In this document: piece by piece, positions 9,140 through 16,776 of the stretch
Layout of the letters: each line of letters opens with the position of its first letter
How positions within the stretch are numbered: position 1 is the stretch's first letter
Assembly: GCA_905480395.1 (NCBI GenBank)
Contig: CAJQQE010000042.1
Span: forward strand, 27,108 to 91,107
Direction: 5' to 3'
Length of the DNA: 64,000 nt
From: an uncultured Phycisphaerales bacterium
Lineage (GTDB): Bacteria > Planctomycetota > Phycisphaerae > Phycisphaerales > SM1A02
Program-made: the position numbers and the translations under genes
The notes under the pieces: model-generated
Database searches by the model: none
What the model was told of the DNA's origin: nothing
What the model saw: only the letters and a program-made list of their open reading frames with translations

Positions 9140-9945
9140 CGTTGAACCTCGCCATCGCCACGAAGATTCCCGGCCGGGACGGCATCGATAATCGCCACCA
9201 TTCGAACATGATCCGGGCGGGGCATCGGGGCTTCCGCGGTGAGAAAGGTCATCGCTCCGGAGAAGGGATCACTCGCGTCACTGCCGAATTCTCCCTCGAA
9301 GGCATCGGTTGGCGCCGCCCCCTCCATCGCAAGACCGAATTCACCCTCGAGCTCCCGATCCGCCTCTGGAATCCACTCCGGCCATAAACCTGCCGGCCAG
9401 GGAGTTGTCCAGATCGCGCATTCGATCGCGACCGGAAGCCCCGCGGCACCGCTGTTCCAGGAGTCTGTCCAGTTGTTGCCATCGTGATACCGAAAGCGAA
9501 TGGCAAAGACGTCCGGCAACAGACGGGACCAATCCCCGCCGTCGCCATCTCTCACCGCGAAGCCGCCATCTTGAAAAGCGAAGTCCAGGGCGTGCTTGTC
9601 GAAGAGCGGCGAAACGATGCCTTCTCTACGATTCAATCTGCTCGTTGCCACGCCGCTTCGCGTGATCTGGAGCGACGTGGCATCACCAACCACCCCGGCC
9701 TCACCAGCGCCGTCGGTCGCCACCACCGTATCCGCCGCGCGGGCGAGAAGTTCCAGAGCCGATGTGGCACCCTCCACGACCGATGAGTCCTGCTCGATTC
9801 GACGGCGTGCATCGACCAGATCGTCGAAGACCCGCGTCATCACAAAGAGCAAAGTCACCACCATCGAGAGCGCCAGGAGCATCTCAAGTAGCGTGAAGGC
9901 CGAGGCGCTTCGTGTTTGGACATTCACTGGACGACGAAAGGTCAT
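9136..9945 (-). CDS. gspJ: GspJ minor pseudopilin
   Basis: This 269-residue protein has a class III prepilin signature, SASA followed by FTLLEMLLALSMVV, with the +5 glutamate (about residue 21) and a long hydrophobic helix. The residue before the cleavage point is Ala instead of the usual Gly, which prepilin peptidases tolerate less well. The rest is a globular, acidic domain of the GspJ kind. Together with GspI and GspK it would form the pseudopilus tip complex. It starts at an ATG overlapping the gspI stop (ATGA) and its own stop overlaps the gspK start, so translation is probably coupled through the whole set. Confidence 0.87.
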   Translation of the reverse strand: MTFRRPVNVQTRSASAFTLLEMLLALSMVVTLLFVMTRVFDDLVDARRRIEQDSSVVEGATSALELLARAADTVVATDGAGEAGVVGDATSLQITRSGVATSRLNRREGIVSPLFDKHALDFAFQDGGFAVRDGDGGDWSRLLPDVFAIRFRYHDGNNWTDSWNSGAAGLPVAIECAIWTTPWPAGLWPEWIPEADRELEGEFGLAMEGAAPTDAFEGEFGSDASDPFSGAMTFLTAEAPMPRPDHVRMVAIIDAVPAGNLRGDGEVQR

Positions 9946-10427
9946 GGAGAATCCTCCGTCTCTTGCGGCGTTCCCGAAGGCGACTCAGACCCGACACCAG
10001 AAGTCCCATCCGGAACCAGGGCTACCAGCCGGGCGAGTTGACGTTCATCGAGCGCCGACGACGACGAGGTTGCGTCGATCTCAAAGACCGAGACCACGAC
10101 GCGAACCAGACCAGCGAAACCCGAAGCCTCTGCTTCCATCTCGATACGGAATGGAGATGGGAGTTCATCGAACTCTTCGGCTTCAATACCCGAGTCGTCG
10201 TCCGAGCCATAGGGCGAGATGAGCCCCGCTTCGACCGCCGCAATGCGACTTGACGCCAGGTCGACGGCCGCGATTCGAAGCTTGGCTCGCTCCGAAGCCA
10301 AGATGCCGTCGCGAACCGCACCCAAAGCGAAGGTCGCGACTCCGACGAAAATCGCGATCGCGATCAACGTCTCAAGCAGCAGGCCACCACGACGCCGGGA
10401 TCGTAAAGTCGCCGCGTTCCAGCTCAC
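9942..10427 (-). CDS. gspI: GspI minor pseudopilin
   Basis: The protein is 161 residues long, short as expected for GspI. A basic leader RSRRRG is followed by GLLLETLIAIAIFVGVATF. Cleavage between the two glycines puts glutamate at +5, so the prepilin signature is intact. The globular part is small and ends in a Ser/Glu/Pro-rich tail. It starts with GTG at 10427, overlapping the gspH stop (GTGA). Assignment as GspI rather than another minor pilin follows from its size and from its place between gspH and gspJ. Confidence 0.85.
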   Translation of the reverse strand: MSWNAATLRSRRRGGLLLETLIAIAIFVGVATFALGAVRDGILASERAKLRIAAVDLASSRIAAVEAGLISPYGSDDDSGIEAEEFDELPSPFRIEMEAEASGFAGLVRVVVSVFEIDATSSSSALDERQLARLVALVPDGTSGVGSESPSGTPQETEDSP

Positions 10428-11233
10428 GACGAATCCTCCGGCGATTCGGACCCGCCGTCCAAGCCAAATTCCTCTTCAAAATCCTCGTCGGCGCCGACGT
10501 TCTCATCTTCTAAGGACGTTTCGGATGATGAAGGGGCGAATGGCAAGAAGACCGACCGGCCAGTCCACGGATCAATTTCCCACGATCGCAGTCGCCCGGG
10601 CGATGCGAGTACCGCCGGCGTCATCGTGACCACCGATCCGTCCGGAAACACCACGGCAAACCGAGAAAGACCCGGCCAGGGTTGTTCGATTCCGAGATCC
10701 AATGAGGTTGATGAGGCCGGCGATTCCGAGGCGTTGGAGGAATCCGCAAACTGAAACGAGTCACGGTCAAGCTCGGCTTCCGGCGGTGGTCTCAAGGATG
10801 CCATATCTGGCAGGGATCGTCGCGCCCATCGCGACGTCAATCGCCGGTCCGGGTCCGCGTCGTCGGGTCCGACCTCAACTTCCGAGGCGAAATCGGCGTC
10901 GCGGCCTTCGGCAACACCGAGCAGCCCAGACCCCGAGGAGGCCGCATCGAGCCGGCGGACTTCCACCTCACGGCCTTCGGCGTTGATCATGACTTCGACG
11001 GGCGTCCCAGTTCGCCGGGCCTCAACCCGAGCAAACTGGATGAGCATTCCAAGTTGATCTTCGGCCAGGACGACTTCTCGCCGCTCGATTTCCGCGAGCG
11101 TGAGTGGAATCAGGATGCCACCGACCGCGACCAGAATTCCGAGCGCGATCAGCAGTTCAAGAATGGTGAACCCGCGAGATACTGGAATGACGACTGGTTC
11201 AGGAGCCACTCGGCGAGAAGTCGCTGAAGTCAT
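10424..11233 (-). CDS. gspH: GspH-like minor pseudopilin
   Basis: A prepilin motif SRG-FTILELLIALGILVAVGG with +5 glutamate sits about 25 residues from the chosen ATG at 11233. The globular domain that follows is long for GspH and carries acidic, Ser-rich inserts, ending in a Glu/Asp-rich tail. GspH is the minor pseudopilin linking the tip to the GspG shaft. The start is uncertain: the ATG at 11248 is also possible, and both give a 35-50 base overlap with the end of gspG. Earlier in-frame starts would run through gspG and are not credible. Position between gspG and gspI supports the name. Confidence 0.82.
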   Translation of the reverse strand: MTSATSRRVAPEPVVIPVSRGFTILELLIALGILVAVGGILIPLTLAEIERREVVLAEDQLGMLIQFARVEARRTGTPVEVMINAEGREVEVRRLDAASSGSGLLGVAEGRDADFASEVEVGPDDADPDRRLTSRWARRSLPDMASLRPPPEAELDRDSFQFADSSNASESPASSTSLDLGIEQPWPGLSRFAVVFPDGSVVTMTPAVLASPGRLRSWEIDPWTGRSVFLPFAPSSSETSLEDENVGADEDFEEEFGLDGGSESPEDSS

Positions 11234-11711
11234 CCATCGACTCGCCATCCGCACCGACGCGGCCGTCATTGCTGGAAATGTCGTCATCGGTACCTTCCTC
11301 CTTGTCAGGCCCGATCGAGACGATGTCATACGCAACACCTTCGACCTCGGAAGGATTCCGGTAGATCCACTCGCTTCCCCAGACATCGTTGGGGTTTCCT
11401 TCCTTGAGGTAGGGACCATCCCACTTCGAGGAATCGTCGTCGTCCTCCAGTTCCTCACGGTTCCAGAGAACAACCAAGCCTTCCTCTTCGGAAGGATAGC
11501 GCTTCATCTCGACTTTGAATTGCTCAAGGGCGCGGTTGAAGGCTTGAATCTGCGCGAGCGAGAGCGACTTGTCCGCCTTCTCGCTGGCCCCAACCACGTT
11601 CACCAGCACCAAGCCGCCGATGGCGAGGATGATTCCGATGACAATGAGTAGCTCGATGATCGTGAAGCCACCACGGCGAGCGGGGCGAAGACGACGAGTT
11701 TGATGAAGCAT
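11199..11711 (-). CDS. gspG: GspG major pseudopilin
   Basis: The 170-residue protein has the canonical prepilin signature RRGG-FTIIELLIVIGIILAIGG with +5 glutamate about 20 residues from the start. It also has the typical GspG C-terminal pattern: YPSEEEGL, then WDGPYLKEG, DVWGSEWIY and a calcium-loop-like acidic stretch (SIGPDKEEGTDDD). This is the main subunit of the pseudopilus shaft that pushes substrates through the secretin. The start at 11711 is preceded by AAAGGA at good spacing; longer in-frame extension is not supported. Upstream lies gspF with a gap of about 210 bases. Confidence 0.95.
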   Translation of the reverse strand: MLHQTRRLRPARRGGFTIIELLIVIGIILAIGGLVLVNVVGASEKADKSLSLAQIQAFNRALEQFKVEMKRYPSEEEGLVVLWNREELEDDDDSSKWDGPYLKEGNPNDVWGSEWIYRNPSEVEGVAYDIVSIGPDKEEGTDDDISSNDGRVGADGESMDDFSDFSPSGS

Positions 11712-11924
11712 GCGTGAATCCTTTCTTCTGTCGGATCGAGGCCAAGACCGCCACCGACGCTGAACGACTTCTTCGTGTGAACGGTTCCTTCCGCTCACCG
11801 GGCCCATCCAGAAAAAGGCCGCCGGCAAGTCTACCGCCCTTGCCCGAAAGAGTTTCGACCCCTTCGAGGATCTTCTCTACGAATCCCCATTCCTCCGCCT
11901 CGGAGGCACCGCGGCGACGCCAAT

Positions 11925-13112
11925 TCAGTCGATCTGGGAACTCAGGGACATCATCGGCACCACCAAGGCCATGAAAATGAACATCACGGCTCCGGCCAGG
12001 AGCAGGAGCATTGCTGGTTCCATCAACTTCAGCATGGTGTCGAGGAGGCGATCGGTCTTCCGTTCCGCATTTCTCGCGATCCCGACCAGAACCACCGCCA
12101 GATTATTCGCGCTCTCCCCCACCGAGATCATCTCGACGACTTCTTCGCCAAAGAGCCCGCTCTGTTCCAAGGGCTTGGCGAGCGATTCTCCACCACCGAC
12201 CGCGTCCGCGGCGGCATCGATCGCTTCGACCAAGAGCGGATTGCCCGCCGCCTCACGGCTGATCCTCATCGACGCCAGCACCGGTATTCCGTTGGCCAGC
12301 AACGTGCCGAGCATTCTTGTAAATCGCGCCACCGCCATGGTGCGGGTCAACTCACCAACGATCGGGACTTTGAGCTGCCAGATCGCAACGCGTCGACGAA
12401 CCCCCGGCCGGTCGCGAACCACGATCCAGCCGACGACGGCACCGACGACCATGACCAGCATCAACGGCCACCATCCAGTGATCAAATCGGACATGCCAAG
12501 CAGTAATCGCGTCGCGACGGGGAGTTCCATGTCGTCAAAGAAGTCTTGGAACTTCGGGACAAAGAACACCAAAGCCGACACCACCACGCCCATCCCCACC
12601 AGAAGCAGGATCACCGGGTAGATCAGATTTCCAATGACCGTCGCTCTTCGTTCCGACTGATGCTCCAGAAAAACCGAGAGCTCCGCGAGGACTTCCTCAA
12701 GAAAACCGCCTCGTTCCCCAGCCTGCACCATCGCAATGTGGATCTCGGGGAAACCGCCCACCGCCCGCATGGAGTCGGCCAAACGCTCGCCCTCGGCGAC
12801 GCGCTCTGCAATCCCATTGACGGCCGCCGATTGCCGGGGATCACTCTTGCTTCGACCAACCAACGCGAGCGAGCGAAGAAGCGGCACGCCTGCTTTGAGA
12901 AGATCCGCGAGCTGCCCGTAGGCCGCGGCAAGACGCCGATCCGAGAGTCGCTTCCGACGCTGGCGCCCAGAGACCACGCTCTCACGCACCGAAATGGGCG
13001 AGAGGCCTCTCGATTGCAGTTCGGACACGATCGCCGCACGGCTCGCGCCTTCCTGTCGGCCGTCGATCCGACGCCCCGTTTCATCTCGTGCCTGATATGC
13101 GAACACCGCCAT
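11925..13112 (-). CDS. gspF: GspF type II secretion inner-membrane platform protein
   Basis: This is a 395-residue protein with the GspF/PilC layout: a leading AVFAYQARDETGRRIDG motif, then two cytoplasmic helical-bundle domains (about residues 65-185 and 265-385). Each is followed by membrane segments such as LIYPVILLLVGMGVVVSAL, and a final one ends in VPMMSLSSQID. It forms the platform that couples the ATPase to pseudopilus growth. The ATG at 13112 was chosen; a GTG two codons upstream is equally possible. It is the first gsp gene of the operon, 60 bases after the upstream secreted repeat protein. gspE, which often precedes gspF, is absent here. Confidence 0.94.
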   Translation of the reverse strand: MAVFAYQARDETGRRIDGRQEGASRAAIVSELQSRGLSPISVRESVVSGRQRRKRLSDRRLAAAYGQLADLLKAGVPLLRSLALVGRSKSDPRQSAAVNGIAERVAEGERLADSMRAVGGFPEIHIAMVQAGERGGFLEEVLAELSVFLEHQSERRATVIGNLIYPVILLLVGMGVVVSALVFFVPKFQDFFDDMELPVATRLLLGMSDLITGWWPLMLVMVVGAVVGWIVVRDRPGVRRRVAIWQLKVPIVGELTRTMAVARFTRMLGTLLANGIPVLASMRISREAAGNPLLVEAIDAAADAVGGGESLAKPLEQSGLFGEEVVEMISVGESANNLAVVLVGIARNAERKTDRLLDTMLKLMEPAMLLLLAGAVMFIFMALVVPMMSLSSQID

Positions 13113-13172
13113 GACCACTACTCTACCGAGCGGTCATGACGGGTCGTCGGGAAGGTCGAAAAAATGGGCGAT

Positions 13173-14081
13173 TCATCGTCGCCGACGGCGGACCAGCCCT
13201 GCGGCGGCAGCCAGGACGGAGAGCATCGCCGGGCCAGGAACAACCGTGGAGCCGGCCATTTCGTAGCCGATTGAGATGCTGACCCACTCTGGAGTTGGCG
13301 CGACTTCATTGATTCGAAGCTGGAATCCGGACAGATCGTAAGACGGCAGGGTGATACCTCCGCCATCGATGGGCGTCGGGTCCATCTTGATCCCCGTCAG
13401 AACGGACCACGTCGGACCACCATTGTCAGTCGGATCGCCGCCGTCGCCGGGATCGCCACCGTCACCGGGATCGCCGCCGTCCCCGGGATCGCCGCCGTCA
13501 CCGGGATCGCCGCCGTCGCCGGGATCGCCGCCGTCACCAGGATCGCCGCCGTCGCCGGGCGCCCATCCATCAAGTCGCATGGTGACCGAGCCACTCTCGC
13601 CAAGCGAGATCCACCACGGCGCGGCATCGCCTCCGCCGTAATCCATGTCGACGGTCGCGACCTCGGCGGCGATCTCCTCGCTGGTCGAAGAGGCGTATCG
13701 GGAGTTTGGGCCGTCGTACTCGTAGGTGGTCACGATGTCGGATGGCTGACCCGCGATCGAAAAGAGATCGATGTCAGCCCCAGGATCGCTGTTCGGGTTG
13801 TAGTAGTTGTCGCCCATATCCGAGATCCGAATCCAAGAGATCGCGCTCATGTCAAAGGCGTTGAAGAGGGATCCGAGATCGACGGTCGCGACCGTCCGGA
13901 CGTATGGGTCGCCCTCGTAATCTGTGCCCATCACTTTGCCATACGCCCCTTCGTAGACGTAGTCTTCAACGCCACCGTTGAATTTGAATCGGCCGAGATC
14001 CATTTCGATGACGTCGGCAGACGCCATGGATGCGACGGAGACTGGAACCAAACAAAGCAGCACGCGGAGTCGGATCTTCAT
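13173..14081 (-). CDS. Secreted repeat protein with VPGP-type C-terminal sorting tail
   Basis: The 302-residue protein has a signal peptide (MKIRLRVLLCLVPVSVASMASA). A beta-rich domain of unknown fold follows, interrupted by seven PGDGGD repeats (about residues 175-218). The C-terminus, VVPGPAMLSVLAAAAGLVRRRRR in outline, is a proline motif, a hydrophobic stretch and an Arg cluster, the layout of PEP-CTERM-like sorting signals. In planctomycetes such tails mark exported proteins, but the processing enzyme is not in the window. An AAGGA ribosome site precedes the ATG. It lies immediately upstream of gspF in the same direction, so it may be co-transcribed with, or a substrate of, the secretion system. 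That link is inference. Confidence 0.8.
   Translation of the reverse strand: MKIRLRVLLCLVPVSVASMASADVIEMDLGRFKFNGGVEDYVYEGAYGKVMGTDYEGDPYVRTVATVDLGSLFNAFDMSAISWIRISDMGDNYYNPNSDPGADIDLFSIAGQPSDIVTTYEYDGPNSRYASSTSEEIAAEVATVDMDYGGGDAAPWWISLGESGSVTMRLDGWAPGDGGDPGDGGDPGDGGDPGDGGDPGDGGDPGDGGDPGDGGDPTDNGGPTWSVLTGIKMDPTPIDGGGITLPSYDLSGFQLRINEVAPTPEWVSISIGYEMAGSTVVPGPAMLSVLAAAAGLVRRRRR
13432..13557. repeat. 18-bp in-frame tandem repeat, seven copies
   Basis: Seven 18-base units reading ggatcgccgccgtcnccg on the plus strand encode seven PGDGGD hexapeptides in the secreted protein. Units differ at a few positions only, suggesting recent expansion and possible length variation between strains. Confidence 0.9.
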
Positions 14082-14357
14082 TTTTCATTCCTTGAACACG
14101 CCTCTCAGCCCTCCGCTTCCTGCGACGGAAACACGGAACTCTTCGAAGGCATTGCGTCAAGGATGCCCCGTGCAAATCACGTTGCAAGTGACCAGAACGC
14201 GGATTTCGCCGCGGGGTTGCACCTTTGTCGGCTGTATGGATTTCGCCGCTCAACGCGGTCGTGATAATCCGGGTGAGTTGGTCTGTAGGGCTTCACCCTT
14301 CTCCACCGATGGCGAGCGAACCAACCAGAGACCAGATTGAGACCCGCCAAACGTCAG

Positions 14358-16694
14358 TCATTCGGATAAGAACAGACCTGGAGGCAAATTCTGTTTCCAC
14401 CACCGAAGCATCGACTTCCGCAGATGGAGGCTGGTCCCAGCGCCCTCATAGATGCCGTGACTCCGGTTCGGATAGGCCAACTGATCGAACTGCTTCCCCT
14501 GCTTGACGAGTTCGTTCACCATCGCTTCGAAGTTCTGATAGTGACAGTTGTCGTCCCCAGTTCCGTAGACCAAGAGGACTGGATCTTCCAGACCGGCGGC
14601 GTGATGAATCGGCGAGCCCGCTCGATAGCCTTCGGGATTGGCCTGCGGCGTGTTCATGAACCGTTCCTGATAGATCGTGTCGTAGTAACGCTGGTCAGCG
14701 ACAAACGCGACCGCGATACCCGCTGAATAAATCTCCGGATACCGAAAGAGCGCGTTCAAGGTCATTGAACCGCCACCCGACCAACCCCAGATGCCGACTC
14801 GTTCGGAATCGATCCAAGGGTGCCTCTCGATCAACCCCAGCACGGCGTGCGCTTGATCTGCAGAAGCCAGGACTCCAATCTCGCCATAGACGCTCTTTCG
14901 CCATGCCCGCCCCTTCGGCGCCGGGGTCCCTCGATTATCGATGCTCGCGACGACATACCCCTCCTGCGCGAGAAGACGATGCCACAACTGACTTGCCGAT
15001 CCCCATCGGTCGTTGACCGTGGTTCCGGCAGGTTCGCCATAGACGTGCATGAGCAAGGGCCACGTCCCTGCGTCTGGGTCAAAGTCCGGCGGGAACATCA
15101 TCCACCCGTCGACGACCGCGCCATCGGGAAGCTCGAGTTGAAAGAACTCCTCTCGTACCGGCGAAAGTTCGCCGATCCGCGCGGCGAGCGATTCGTTCCG
15201 CACCGTTGGGAATCGATCAACCGGCTCGTGGCTTGGAAGTCGAACCAACTCAACCTGCGGCACCTGCGATCTCGACGACCAGCGATGAATGGCGAATTGC
15301 CCGTCATCGGAAATTTGGTAGTCATGCGAGCCGGCCTCATCAAGCGGCGTGACTCGAACTGGCGATCCACCGGAGAGCGACTGTCGATAGAGGTATCGCT
15401 GCGTCGCATTCACGGGCGATGCCAAGAACCAAAGCGCGTCGTTCTTTGGATCGATCTTCAGGACCGAGATGACATCTTGCGGATTGGTGGTCAGGCAGCG
15501 TGGATCAGCACCGGCGCGATCGATAATCCAAACCTGCCGCCAACCTCCCCGCTCACTCACCCAGGTGAATGCGCTCCCATCGTCGTCGAGCCAAACGACA
15601 TCGTCGCAGACGTCCGCCCACGCCGGGTCATGATCGCGGAAGACGATGGAAGGTTTCCATTCCGTTGGTTCCACGTCGAGAACGCTCACGGTGTCCTGAC
15701 GACGGTTCACCTGCTGGATCAGGAGGTGCCCGTCCGGCGTCCACTCCATGCGGGCCACATAGTCGTCGCGAAGATCGCCGGGAAGATTCAGCCAACGCCT
15801 CGACGCACTTCCGATGATCGTCCCCGGGGAGTTGTCATCTCCGACCGCCGGCTGTCTCGCCAGCGAGATCACCCCAACCCGACACTTCGGATTGGTGGTG
15901 CCTGCCTTGGGATAGTGAATCCACTTCAGTTCCGGATAGAGGTTCGAGGTGAGATCGACGAGCGGGAACTGTTCGACGCCTTCGTCATCGATCTGCCAAA
16001 ACGCGATTCGAGTGCCATCGGGGCTCCAGCGGAATCCGTCCCGGAGCGACCACTCTTCTTCGTACACCCAATCGAAGGTTCCATTGATGACGGTGGCCGA
16101 ACCATCGGTGGTCAACGCGACCGGCTCACCCTCCGGAAGATTCTGAAAATAAAGATTGTTCTGATGGACGAATGCGACTGCATCGCCGCTCGGAGAGAAC
16201 TTCGCGAACTGGAACCACGTTTCTTCGAGATCACCGCCCATCTTCCGCAGGGTGCCGGCCGAGAGATCCAGCACCCAGTAGTCGCCCCGGCTGTGGTGGC
16301 GCCACACCCGACGGGTATTTGTCGAAACCAAGAGCTTGCGACCGTCGGCCGACCACTGGTAATCGGCCACCGAGATGGCTCGATCCGATTCGGCAGGCGT
16401 CAGCATCGCCGCGGGAACCAGTACGGTTCGTTCGCCGGTCGCCGGCTCATACCTTGCCAGGATCGGCTGACCGTCGTCATCTCGTTCGAGCGCTGTGTAA
16501 CCGCCGTCTTCGAGCCAGCGGACGGGACCGAATCCCCTCGCCGAGAAGTCACCGGTGGAATAGATCCGATCGATGGTGAGGGGAGCATCCCCAACCGGCA
16601 TCATGGCCAATGCGTGGAATGCCGGAAGCATCGCCGCCAGAACCATGCCGAGCGTCAGAATTCGAGCGTCACGTGGCGAGTGGGTCTTCATCAT
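14358..16694 (-). CDS. S9B dipeptidyl peptidase IV-like serine peptidase
   Basis: The 778-residue secreted protein has an N-terminal signal (about residues 10-32), a beta-propeller domain with DPP-IV-type strands (for example FRWSPDGTRIAFWQIDDEGV) and a C-terminal alpha/beta-hydrolase domain. The triad is visible: Ser639 in GWSGGGS, Asp714 in YGTGDDN and His746 in NRSHGI. These enzymes remove Xaa-Pro-type dipeptides from peptide N-termini in the periplasm. The start is ATG at 16694 or the adjacent ATG at 16691. A longer in-frame extension to 17108 runs into clpB and has shadow-frame composition, so it is rejected. About 276 bases downstream, before the next gene, I see no feature. Confidence 0.9.
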   Translation of the reverse strand: MMKTHSPRDARILTLGMVLAAMLPAFHALAMMPVGDAPLTIDRIYSTGDFSARGFGPVRWLEDGGYTALERDDDGQPILARYEPATGERTVLVPAAMLTPAESDRAISVADYQWSADGRKLLVSTNTRRVWRHHSRGDYWVLDLSAGTLRKMGGDLEETWFQFAKFSPSGDAVAFVHQNNLYFQNLPEGEPVALTTDGSATVINGTFDWVYEEEWSLRDGFRWSPDGTRIAFWQIDDEGVEQFPLVDLTSNLYPELKWIHYPKAGTTNPKCRVGVISLARQPAVGDDNSPGTIIGSASRRWLNLPGDLRDDYVARMEWTPDGHLLIQQVNRRQDTVSVLDVEPTEWKPSIVFRDHDPAWADVCDDVVWLDDDGSAFTWVSERGGWRQVWIIDRAGADPRCLTTNPQDVISVLKIDPKNDALWFLASPVNATQRYLYRQSLSGGSPVRVTPLDEAGSHDYQISDDGQFAIHRWSSRSQVPQVELVRLPSHEPVDRFPTVRNESLAARIGELSPVREEFFQLELPDGAVVDGWMMFPPDFDPDAGTWPLLMHVYGEPAGTTVNDRWGSASQLWHRLLAQEGYVVASIDNRGTPAPKGRAWRKSVYGEIGVLASADQAHAVLGLIERHPWIDSERVGIWGWSGGGSMTLNALFRYPEIYSAGIAVAFVADQRYYDTIYQERFMNTPQANPEGYRAGSPIHHAAGLEDPVLLVYGTGDDNCHYQNFEAMVNELVKQGKQFDQLAYPNRSHGIYEGAGTSLHLRKSMLRWWKQNLPPGLFLSE

Positions 16695-16776
16695 GCAGAC
16701 CAGCCTACTGACTATCGATACCACGTTGCGCCTGCGACCTCGCACCCACCGAACGCCGCTCATGGCGGTCGAAGGT

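Noticed and set aside
13432..13557. Possible CRISPR-like array
   Set aside because: The 18-bp units are contiguous with no spacers and are in frame with PGDGGD repeats, so this is a coding tandem repeat.
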